From positions 1 through 8,143 of the forward strand of contig JBGOUV010000315.1 of NCBI GenBank assembly GCA_041477815.1: a DNA stretch of 8,143 nt, given 5' to 3'. Positions 1 to 7,500 of this stretch are shown in pieces. This stretch comes from JBGOUV01 sp041477815. Lineage in GTDB: Bacteria; Acidobacteriota; Terriglobia; Bryobacterales; JACQDG01. How positions within the stretch are numbered: position 1 is the stretch's first letter; the number at the start of each line of letters is the position of its first letter. The notes under the pieces are model-generated. The model made no database searches. It saw only the letters and a list, made by a program, of their open reading frames with translations, and was not told where the DNA came from. Position numbers and translations under genes: made by a program.

Positions 1-1
1 C

Positions 2-319
2 TCTTGCCAGGACGAAAAGTCGCAGATCAAGAACCGGGCCAAGGCGCTCCGCGTATTGCGGTCGCGGCTCTACGAAATGGAGCGCCAGAAGCAGCACGAC
101 GCCATGGCCGAAGAGCGCCGCAACATGGTCGGCTCGGGAGACCGCAGCGAGAAGATCCGCACCTACAACTTCCCCCAAAACCGCGTCACCGACCACCGCA
201 TCGGCCTCACCCTCTACCAGCTCGAGCAGGTCATGGACGGCAAGCTCCAACCCTTCATCGACGCCCTGGCCGCCCACTACCAGACCGAGAAGCTCAAGCA
301 GGAAGCGGTGCTGGTTTAG
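2..319 (+). CDS. prfA: Peptide chain release factor 1 (RF1), C-terminal fragment
   Basis: RF1 recognises UAA and UAG in the ribosomal A site and triggers hydrolysis of the peptidyl-tRNA ester. The window opens inside the gene, so only the last 105 residues are present. The catalytic GGQ and the codon-recognition loop lie upstream, outside the window. The visible part starts CQDEKSQIKNRAKAL, which in known RF1 proteins follows shortly after the GGQ region. It continues through the strongly conserved block GSGDRSEKIRTYNFPQNRVT and DHRIGLTLYQLEQVMDGKL, typical of the RF1/RF2 C-terminus. YNFPQNRVTDHR and the tail length fit RF1 better than RF2. The gene ends in TAG, a codon read by RF1 itself. 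Its stop lies 4 bp before the prmC start, so the two are very probably one operon. An internal TTG at position 56 is not a real start, because the frame is open and homologous back to the window edge. Confidence 0.96.
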   Translation, partial: SCQDEKSQIKNRAKALRVLRSRLYEMERQKQHDAMAEERRNMVGSGDRSEKIRTYNFPQNRVTDHRIGLTLYQLEQVMDGKLQPFIDALAAHYQTEKLKQEAVLV

Positions 320-323
320 TACC

Positions 324-1139
324 TTGGACGTCGCCACCGCCCTCCAGCAAGGCGTCGAAGCCCTCCAGCGCGACCACATCGCCTCCCCGCGCCTCGCCGC
401 CGAGGTCCTGCTGGCCCATGCCCTGGGCTGCGACCGGGTCCGGCTCTACTCGCATCCCGAGCGCGAGCTGACCCCGGTCGAGCAGCTCCACTACGGCCGC
501 TATCTCTACGAACGGCTGCGGCGCAAACCGACCCAGTACATTACCGGACGCCAGGAGTTCTACGGCCGCGAGTTCCAGGTGACGCCGGAAGTCCTGATCC
601 CCCGCCCCGAGACCGAGCACGTAATCGAGACCGCCCTGCGCGTGGCCGCCGGAGCCCTCCGTGTCCTGGACGTAGGTACAGGGTCCGGCAATCTGGCGGT
701 GACGCTAAAGAAGGAGTGGCCCCGGGCGGAGCTCTTCGCCTCCGACATTTCCCCCGCCGCTCTAGCCGTAGCCCGCGAGAACGCGCGCCGCCTCGAAGCT
801 CCCGTCCATTATTTCTGCGCCGACTTACTCGCTGCCTGCGCGTCCGCCTGGTTCGACCTGGTGGTCTCGAACCCGCCCTACATCCCCCCCGACCAAGCTC
901 CCGGCCTCGCCGCCGAGGTACGCGACTACGAGCCTCCGGTGGCCTTGTTCGGCGATCTGTACCGTCGGCTGCTCGACGGTGCCGCCCGGGTCCTGCGTCC
1001 CGGCGGGTGGCTCATCGTCGAGATCCCGTACAACGGCCGTGAACGCATCGACGCCCTGGCCGGTCCGGCCTGGGACCGCGGGATTGTGGAGTGCGACCTG
1101 GCCGGCTTCGACCGGGTATTGGCATGGAGGCTCCGTTAG
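324..1139 (+). CDS. prmC: Release factor glutamine N5-methyltransferase PrmC (HemK family)
   Basis: PrmC is a cytoplasmic SAM-dependent enzyme that methylates the glutamine of the GGQ motif in RF1 and RF2, which raises termination efficiency. The 271-residue length is normal for the family (about 280). Residues 1-75 form the helical release-factor-binding domain, ending in PTQYITGRQEFYG (69-81). LIPRPETE is at 91-98, the SAM-binding motif DVGTGSG at 116-122, and the substrate-glutamine motif NPPY at 183-186. The start is TTG at 324; it gives a family-like N-terminus, and no better in-frame start is visible. The nearest purine-rich stretch (AGGAAG, 300-305) is 18 nt away, so translation probably depends on coupling to prfA. 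Two departures from the usual sequence are visible. ALFGDLYRR (207-215) lacks the roughly five-residue DGL-type insert before the (D)xYRR segment. The usual EIGxxQ is EIPYNGRE (233-240). The gene ends in TAG, 7 bp from the stop of the convergent receptor gene. Confidence 0.95.
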   Translation: MDVATALQQGVEALQRDHIASPRLAAEVLLAHALGCDRVRLYSHPERELTPVEQLHYGRYLYERLRRKPTQYITGRQEFYGREFQVTPEVLIPRPETEHVIETALRVAAGALRVLDVGTGSGNLAVTLKKEWPRAELFASDISPAALAVARENARRLEAPVHYFCADLLAACASAWFDLVVSNPPYIPPDQAPGLAAEVRDYEPPVALFGDLYRRLLDGAARVLRPGGWLIVEIPYNGRERIDALAGPAWDRGIVECDLAGFDRVLAWRLR

Positions 1140-1149
1140 GGCCGCCCTA
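1137..1149. repeat. 13-bp palindrome joining two convergent stop codons
   Basis: TAGGGC-C-GCCCTA is a perfect inverted repeat around a single central C. Its left end is the TAG stop of prmC and its right end is the reverse complement of the TAG stop of the receptor gene on the minus strand. No T-run follows on either side and the stem is short, so it does not look like an intrinsic terminator. The symmetry follows partly from having the same stop codon on both strands. No other terminator candidate was seen between the two genes. Confidence 0.45.
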
Positions 1150-4100
1150 CCATAGGTACTTCAAGCCGAACTGGATGGTCCTCCCGGCCCCGGCGCCGTT
1201 CAGACGGCCGTACGTGGCGCTGGTCAGATTCGCCACCGGGTTGCTGAAGTTCACCTGGTTGAACAGGTTGAAGAACTCCGCCCGGAACTGCACCCGCTGC
1301 CGCTCCATCACCTTGATGTCCTTCAGGATCGCCAGGTCGGTCTGCACCTGCGGAGGTCCGACGAAGGCGCTGCGTCCGGCGGTGCCGTAGCGGCCCACGG
1401 CCGGCAGCACAAACGCCGTCCGGTTGAAGTAGTTATTGATCATATCGTTGCGATCGGTGGGGGTGCGATTCGGGTCGCCCACGATGTCGGGATGGAACGA
1501 GCCGGTGCAGCCGCTGCCGTCGAACGCGCGATCGGTGCCGCTCACCGGCGTCACCGGGGCGCCGCTCTGGATGGTCTCGAACCCGGAGGCGCTCCAGCCG
1601 CCCAGAACTCTGCCCCCCAGCCCGTGCTGCGACTCGAACACCGGCGGGCTCCACACGCCGGAGAATACGAAGGCGTGCCGGCGGTCCCAGCTCGACAGCC
1701 CCTTGTCCGCCCGCACGTCGAACGGATTCGACAGGCAGCCGCCCAGGTTGTCGGTGGAGCTGCTGTCGATCGACTTGGACAGCGTATAGGAGGTGTTGAA
1801 CTGCAACCCCTTCGCGTACCGTTTGTTCAGCTCGATCTGCCCGCTGTGGTACCCGCTGGTGAAGGCGTTGTCCAGGTAGAGCCCTTGCGGTCCGTAGACG
1901 CCGGGCAGGAAGGGGACCCGGCTCTCGGCGTTGCTCACCGTGGAGAGAGCCTGACCCTGCGCGTTATTGCCGGGAATGTACGGCGCCGCGTTGAAGGGCC
2001 GGAAGGCGATCAGCTTGCGTCCGGTCTTTCCGATGTAGGCGGCGGAGAGAGCGTAGCTCCGCCCGATCTCGCGGACGATGGTGAGGTTCCACTCCTGCAC
2101 GTAGGTGCTGCGCAGGCTGTTGGGGCCGATCCCGCTCCAGAAGCCGTTGATCGGAAATACAAAGCTGAAGGCATTGGGATCGATGAACGCCGGCGGGGCC
2201 ACGGCCCCGATCGAGCCGAAAGGATCGAACAGCCGGCCGTTGCGGAAGGTCCGGGCGCCGCCGTTGAAGGGCGGATTCTCCTGCGCGATGGTATCGGTGT
2301 TGAACGTATCGTAGAACAGGCCGTAAGCGCCGCGCACGGCGGTGCGGCCGTTTCCGAACACGTCCCAGGCGAAGCCGAAGCGGGGGGCAAAGTTGTTCTT
2401 GTCGGTATTATACAGACCGCGGGGCAGATCGCCGGGGAACAGCATACCCGGCGGCGCGGTGGGAATCTTCTTCGACCGCACGCTGGCATCGGGCACCACC
2501 GTGTTGATGGCGTCGTGCTTGTCGACCCAGGGGGTGGGCAGCTCATAGCGCAAACCCATATTCAGAGTCAGGCGGGGCGATAGCCTGAAATCATCCTGCA
2601 CGAACCCGACGGTGAACGTGTTGCCGCCGTCGTTGTTGCGAACCCCGTTGGTGATAGGCACCTGCTGGTAGGCGCCGATCAGGAAGTCGGCCATGGGATC
2701 GCCCCGCGTGGCCACGCCGCCGCCCGTCCGCTCGCCGCTGAAGCTGAACTGGGGCGGGCCGAGGAACGACTGGAAGAACCCGAGGTCGAGGTGTTCAAAC
2801 CCGAATCGCAGGTTGTGGCGGTTGCGGACCCAGCTTACGTGCTCCTGGACCTGGTACACGTTGGAAGCGAACTTCACCGGCCCGCCCGAGCCCAGGGCGA
2901 AGCGGCCGCTGACGCTGAAGCGCGGCGACCCGCCGTTGGTGTACAGGGGCATGCCCCGGATCCCCAGCTCCTCCGGGGTCCGCGTGACGGTCGGAGTGTT
3001 CAGCGAGAAGGAACGGGTGAATCCCAGGGTCAACTGGTTGATCAAGGTCCCGGAGGCCGTGTAGGTGTGGCTGATGCCGGCGTTGTGGAAGACCGGCTTC
3101 TGGTCCTGGCTGGTCCACCCGGGGATGTTGGTGCCGAAGGCGACGCCATTGGTGACCGCCCGGTTCTCGTTGTAGTAGTAATGAGCGAACAGCGACTGTT
3201 TGGCCGTCAGGTTCACGTCGCCGCGCAGCATGTAGAGCTTGGCGTCCCGGGGATTGGACCCCAGCGCCTGGATGGTGCCGCCCGCGACTACCGGCACGAA
3301 CTCCAGCACCTTGCGGGCCGCCGGGTCGAATTGGGACGCCGGAATACGGTTGCCCGCATACGGGGTGTTGTCGAACGGGTTCACCAACTGCCTGCCCGGC
3401 AGCAGGGCCGAGAAGTCGCCGGCCACTTCCGCGCTGGTGGGAGGCAAGGCGGTGGTGGCGGACGCCTGCCGCCGGTCCTTGATGCCCTCGTAGGTTCCGA
3501 ACAGGAACACCTTGTCCCGCTTGAGGGGACCGCCGGCGGCCGCGCCGAACTGGTTCTGGATCAGTTGCGGCTTCACCGCCTGGAAGAAGCTTCGCGCGTT
3601 GAGGTTGTCGTTGCGGTGGAATTCCCAAGCCGCCCCGTGAAACTGGTTGGTGCCGGTCTTGCTCACCAGGGTGATGTTGGCCCCGGGATTGCGCCCGCTG
3701 TCGGCCGCGAAGTTGCTGGTCTGGATCTTGAACTCCTGCACCGCATCCGGCGGCGGGCCGTTGAGTCCCGTGTTGCGCGAGGGGTTGTTGAAGTAGGTGC
3801 CGTTGAAGCGGTTGTAGTTCATGTTGCGGCGGCCGCCGTTGACGTTCATCACCGGGCCCGCCCGGGCGTCGCCCAGATCGGTATTGTCGGGGGCGGTCAC
3901 CCCCAGCACGCCCGGCAGCGTGGCCGCCAGGGCGAACACGTTGCGGGCCCGCAGCGGCAGGTTGACGATCCGCCGGTCGTCGATGGTCGCCGAGCTCTGC
4001 GAGGAGCGGGTGTCCACCAGCACGGCCTGCGCCGACACCTCCACCGACTCCGTCACCTGGCCGATCTCCAGCGCGATGTCGGCGCGGACATTATCGTCCA

Positions 4101-4383
4101 CGCGCAGCACCACGCCGGCGTTGCGGTATTTCTTGAACCCGGTGACTTCGGCGTCGAGGGTGTAACTGCCGGAAACCAACGCGAGGATCTGGTAAGAGCC
4201 CGCGGCGTCACTGGTGGTGTTGCGGACCGCCCCGGTGCCCTCGTGCGTCAGCGTGATATTGGCCCCGGGGACCACCGCGCCGGAATTGTCCCGGACGAAT
4301 CCGCTGATGGTGCCCCGGTTCTGCGCGGCCAACGAGCCGGCCAGGAGCAGAAAAGCAAACCACGTGCCTAAACGTCTCCTCAT
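1147..4383 (-). CDS. TonB-dependent receptor, Oar-like, with N-terminal carboxypeptidase-regulatory-like domain
   Basis: This is a predicted 1078-residue outer-membrane receptor of the Oar-like TonB-dependent family; the substrate cannot be read from the sequence. Residues 1-20 look like a signal peptide (MRRR, then a hydrophobic stretch ending SLAA before QN). Residues 24-108 match the carboxypeptidase-regulatory-like beta-sandwich (GTISGFVRDNSGAVVPGANI, later GSYTLDAEVTGFKKY). A plug-like region follows, with NLPLRARNVF (141-150), DAVQEFKIQTSNF (213-225) and NITLVSKTGTNQFHG (236-250). The rest is barrel-like, including SPRLTLNMGLRYE from residue 602. It ends QFGLKYLW, an aromatic C-terminal beta-signal for barrel assembly. 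Only two cysteines were seen, Cys883 and Cys959. The ATG start has a good Shine-Dalgarno (AAGGAG) 6 nt upstream. A paralogue lies upstream on the same strand, so co-transcription is plausible. The gene appears intact. Its role in uptake of sugars, peptides or metal complexes is unknown. Confidence 0.93.
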   Translation of the reverse strand: MRRRLGTWFAFLLLAGSLAAQNRGTISGFVRDNSGAVVPGANITLTHEGTGAVRNTTSDAAGSYQILALVSGSYTLDAEVTGFKKYRNAGVVLRVDDNVRADIALEIGQVTESVEVSAQAVLVDTRSSQSSATIDDRRIVNLPLRARNVFALAATLPGVLGVTAPDNTDLGDARAGPVMNVNGGRRNMNYNRFNGTYFNNPSRNTGLNGPPPDAVQEFKIQTSNFAADSGRNPGANITLVSKTGTNQFHGAAWEFHRNDNLNARSFFQAVKPQLIQNQFGAAAGGPLKRDKVFLFGTYEGIKDRRQASATTALPPTSAEVAGDFSALLPGRQLVNPFDNTPYAGNRIPASQFDPAARKVLEFVPVVAGGTIQALGSNPRDAKLYMLRGDVNLTAKQSLFAHYYYNENRAVTNGVAFGTNIPGWTSQDQKPVFHNAGISHTYTASGTLINQLTLGFTRSFSLNTPTVTRTPEELGIRGMPLYTNGGSPRFSVSGRFALGSGGPVKFASNVYQVQEHVSWVRNRHNLRFGFEHLDLGFFQSFLGPPQFSFSGERTGGGVATRGDPMADFLIGAYQQVPITNGVRNNDGGNTFTVGFVQDDFRLSPRLTLNMGLRYELPTPWVDKHDAINTVVPDASVRSKKIPTAPPGMLFPGDLPRGLYNTDKNNFAPRFGFAWDVFGNGRTAVRGAYGLFYDTFNTDTIAQENPPFNGGARTFRNGRLFDPFGSIGAVAPPAFIDPNAFSFVFPINGFWSGIGPNSLRSTYVQEWNLTIVREIGRSYALSAAYIGKTGRKLIAFRPFNAAPYIPGNNAQGQALSTVSNAESRVPFLPGVYGPQGLYLDNAFTSGYHSGQIELNKRYAKGLQFNTSYTLSKSIDSSSTDNLGGCLSNPFDVRADKGLSSWDRRHAFVFSGVWSPPVFESQHGLGGRVLGGWSASGFETIQSGAPVTPVSGTDRAFDGSGCTGSFHPDIVGDPNRTPTDRNDMINNYFNRTAFVLPAVGRYGTAGRSAFVGPPQVQTDLAILKDIKVMERQRVQFRAEFFNLFNQVNFSNPVANLTSATYGRLNGAGAGRTIQFGLKYLW

Positions 4384-4389
4384 TATGGA

Positions 4390-4395
4390 CTCCTT
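4390..4395 (-). promoter_or_regulatory. Shine-Dalgarno of the downstream receptor gene
   Basis: On the minus strand AAGGAG is followed by six bases (TCCATA) and then the ATG at 4383. Match and spacing are near ideal, which fixes this start. The site lies about 20 bases outside the large inverted repeat at 4415-4530, so it should stay free if that repeat folds in the mRNA. Confidence 0.75.
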
Positions 4396-4414
4396 AGTCA
4401 GAGCTTGGTCACCA

Positions 4415-4530
4415 TGTGGGGCGGTGCCCCTGCGCCGCGGCTGGCCCCCTGGCCAGCCTCTTACGGGCCTTTCCGTGAGCCGGCCAAGCCGACCAGGGGG
4501 TCGGCTGCGGCCCAGGGGGGCCGCCCCACA
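4415..4530. repeat. 116-bp nested inverted repeat (REPIN-like or structured intercistronic element)
   Basis: Two 44-base arms (4415-4458 and 4487-4530) are inverted copies, matching at 35 of 44 positions by my count. The outer ends form a perfect 10-bp stem, TGTGGGGCGG with CCGCCCCACA. Further in, CCCCTG (4427-4432) pairs with CAGGGG (4513-4518) and GCCGC (4434-4438) with GCGGC (4507-4511). Each arm then carries its own hairpin with an 8-bp stem and a 4-base loop. The left is GGCTGGCC-CCCT-GGCCAGCC (4439-4458) and the right AGCCGACC-AGGG-GGTCGGCT (4487-4506). The centre holds a third hairpin, CTTACGG-GCCTTT-CCGTGAG (4460-4479), 7 bp with one G-T pair. The whole can fold as a four-way junction. 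It lies 18 bp after the stop of one receptor gene and 31 bp before the start of the next. No U-run follows on the minus strand, so a simple intrinsic terminator is unlikely. The shape resembles paired REP units moved by RAYT-type transposases, but no such enzyme is in view. Confidence 0.85.
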
Positions 4531-4548
4531 CAGATTTCGTGACAGGTC

Positions 4549-7500
4549 TCAGAACCGCACCCGTAGCGAGAACTGGACGATGCGGGGATCGTTGCCCTGT
4601 GTGCTCAGATCCTGCAGTCCGGTGGTGGCGTTCGGGTTGTTGTCGTTCGGATGATTGAAGAAGTTGAAGAAGTCGGCGGTGAACCGGGCGCTGACCCTCT
4701 CGGTCAAGCTGATGTTCTTGAAAAACGCCACGTCGGTGTTCCACGCTCCGGGACCCCGGAAGAACGCCCGCGCGTTCCAGTTCACCATGTCGGTGATGGC
4801 GGTCAGGCGGGTGGTGCCGTCGCGCAGGAGCTGCGGGACCCGGTTGTCGAACGCCGTTCCGATGGGGTGGTAAACGCGCGCCGCGCGGTCCACCGGCACC
4901 AGCCCCTGCAACGCAGTTTGGTCGACGTTGGTGGCCAGCCGCGGGTCGAAGTCCCCCTTGAACCACAGCCGCTGCGGGCGGCCGTTGAAGGTCATCAGCA
5001 GCCGCTGGTTGGCGTCCATGGTCGGGTCGCCGAACAGGTAACCGCCCGCGCCGACGCTGAGCCAGTTCCCGCCGCGCCAGTCGCCGATGGTGGCGATCTG
5101 CCAGCCGCCGATCACGTGGTTCACCACTCCCTTGCTGTCCCGTCCGAAATGCTTCCCTCTTCCGAACGGCAGGTCATAAATGCCGTTGAACCGGATGTGC
5201 TGGGGCGGAATGTTGGTCGAGTTCTGGTACCCCAGCCGAATCCGGTCCTCGTAGCTGAGATTCGGAGCGCCGAGGAGCTGGATGTTCTCGGGGACCTGGG
5301 AAATGCCGTTGGTCGAGTTGATGCTCCCGTTGCCCGACGAGAAACCGCCTTCGTCGGTGGTGGTCATGGAATGGGTGAAGACGTAGAACCACTGGAAGGC
5401 CAGGCCGTTGGCATAGCGGCGTTCCACCTCCGCCTGCAATGAGTGGGTATTTGCAAAGCCGGTATGGTTGGCGGCGTTGAAATTCCAGTTCGGATTGATG
5501 CGGCGCTGGTCGGTCACGGCGGGGCGGATCAAACCGGTGCGGGCCTGGTAGTTGAGCTCCGACTCCACGGCGTTGATCGCGAACTTCTGCTCCAGGTTGC
5601 GGCCGCGGTCGCCGATATAGCTCAGCCGCAGGGCGGTGTTCGTCAGGATCTCCCGCTCCAGGGTGAAATGCCACGACTGCGCGTGATCGTCCCTCCAGTC
5701 GCGGACGTCCCACGGCACGAAGCTCTGGGCCGTGGACGGAATCGTCACCAGGCCGGCGGTGTCCACGGTGGCCCGTCCGATGAAGAACTCCGGCCGCGGC
5801 GCGGTCCGTACCGCGAAGCTGCCGGTGCCGTCAAAGCTGCCGATCTGGTTGACATACCTCAGGTTGAGAGGCGGGTTGGTCCGCGAGGCCTGCAGGATCT
5901 GGGACAGCGGCATGGTCCAGAAATACTCCCCGTAGCCGGCGCGCACCGCGGTGCGGCTGGTGATCCGGAAAGCGGCGCCGATGCGCGGGCCGAAGTTGTT
6001 GTTGTCGCTGGGAAGCAGCGAGCTGGGGAAGCCGGCCGCGCTGGCCGTGGTGTAGCTCAGGCCCCGCCGGGACCAGGATTCGAGCAGCGACGGCGGGATG
6101 CCGGGCAGCGTGTTGATGGCGTGGTCGCCCGGCGTGATCACTTGGAACTGGCCGGCAAACTTGGCCAGGTCCACGTTCACCAGCCGGTTGTATTTCTCCC
6201 GGTAGGGGGTCCACTTGTCCCACCGCACGCCCAGGTCCAGGGTGAGGCGGGGGGATACTTTCCAACTGTCGTGGAAATACAAGCCCGCTTCCTTCTGCTG
6301 GAAGTAGAAGTAGCCCCGGTTGTACTGGTTGGAGAGGAAGGTCGGCAGCCCCAGAGCCATGGCCGCCTGGCCGCTGCCGGTGCGCGTGACGGCCTGGTCG
6401 GCGGCCGGATCGTAGTTGGCCGTCCAGGCAGTGCCGAAGGTGTGGCTGCCCTGGGCCTGCTGCAGCTCCCGGATGTTGTTGTACTCGTAGCGGATCTTGC
6501 CGCCGAACTTGATGGAGTGCTTCCCCTTGATCCAGGTCAGGTTGTCCTCTATGTTGTACGCCGTCAAGTGCTCGTCCTTGCGATTGTCGGCATCCCAGAA
6601 GAAAGTTTCGTTGCCGAAGCTGGGCCAGCCGGTCACGCCAAAAGGATTAGGGAAACCGAGCAAATCGGCCCAGTTGGTGAAGTCGGCCAGGGTCCCGGAG
6701 CTGTTCGCCGAGCGATTGTTGCTCAGCAGCAGCTCACTGAAGAAGTTGGGGTTGAAGATGTGGGTATGAGTGATCGCGGTGGTGTAGACCGGAACGTTCC
6801 CGCGGCCGCTCCCAAAACCGTTGGGAACGTCGGTGGGGGATCCGAATCGCCCGCCGAGCTGGGAATTGATCCGGCGGCTGTAAGTGACCCGGCCCGAGAG
6901 GCTATCTTTGTCGGAAAACCGGTGGTCCCCTTTCATGGTGTACGTGTAGGTGTCCACCTTGTTGGAGTAGAACCGTTGCAGGTTGGTGCCCTGGAACGGA
7001 TTTGTGGCATTGGTGGGCAGGTTGGTGACCGCTCGCACCACGCCGTTGATCGGCGCGATCCGGGCTTGCGGAATGAGGTTGTTCGAAAACGCCGTCCGGA
7101 CGCCGCGGGCGTCGGTGGTCAGCGGGTCGAAGATGATGGTCCGGTTGTTGTTGGTGTCGATCATCTGGCTGAAGTCGCCGCCCCAGATGGCCGTCGTCGG
7201 AACCACATCTTCCTGGAAGGCGTCGGTGCGCTGGCGCGACCCTTCATAGGAGAAGTACCAGAAGGTCCGGTCGCGGCCGTTATACACCTTGGGGATGAAA
7301 ACCGGCCCGCCGGCCGAGGCGCCGAACTCGTTGCGGATCAGCTTGGCCGGCTTGGCGCCGTCCTGGCGCTGGCGCGCCCTCAGACCGTGGGCGTTGTTGC
7401 GGAAGGTTTCGAAGAAGTCGCCGTGCAGCGTGTTGGTGCCGCTCTTGCTCACCAGAGTCACCGTCGCCGGACGGGAGTAGCGGGCGCTCGACCCGGTGGT

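Noticed and set aside
4..471. A 155-codon plus-strand frame over prfA and prmC
   Set aside because: It overlaps two conserved genes in a different frame and gives a Pro/Arg-rich product with no domain.
2791..4371. A 526-codon open frame on the plus strand, antisense to the first receptor gene
   Set aside because: Same reasoning: low-complexity composition, no domain, and fully inside a well-supported gene.
4415..4530. Intrinsic terminator, tRNA or small coding gene in the receptor gap
   Set aside because: The stems are strong but no T-run follows on the minus strand. The fold lacks tRNA features such as a TTCGA-type T-loop and CCA end context. Open frames crossing it are shadows that continue into the flanking receptor genes.
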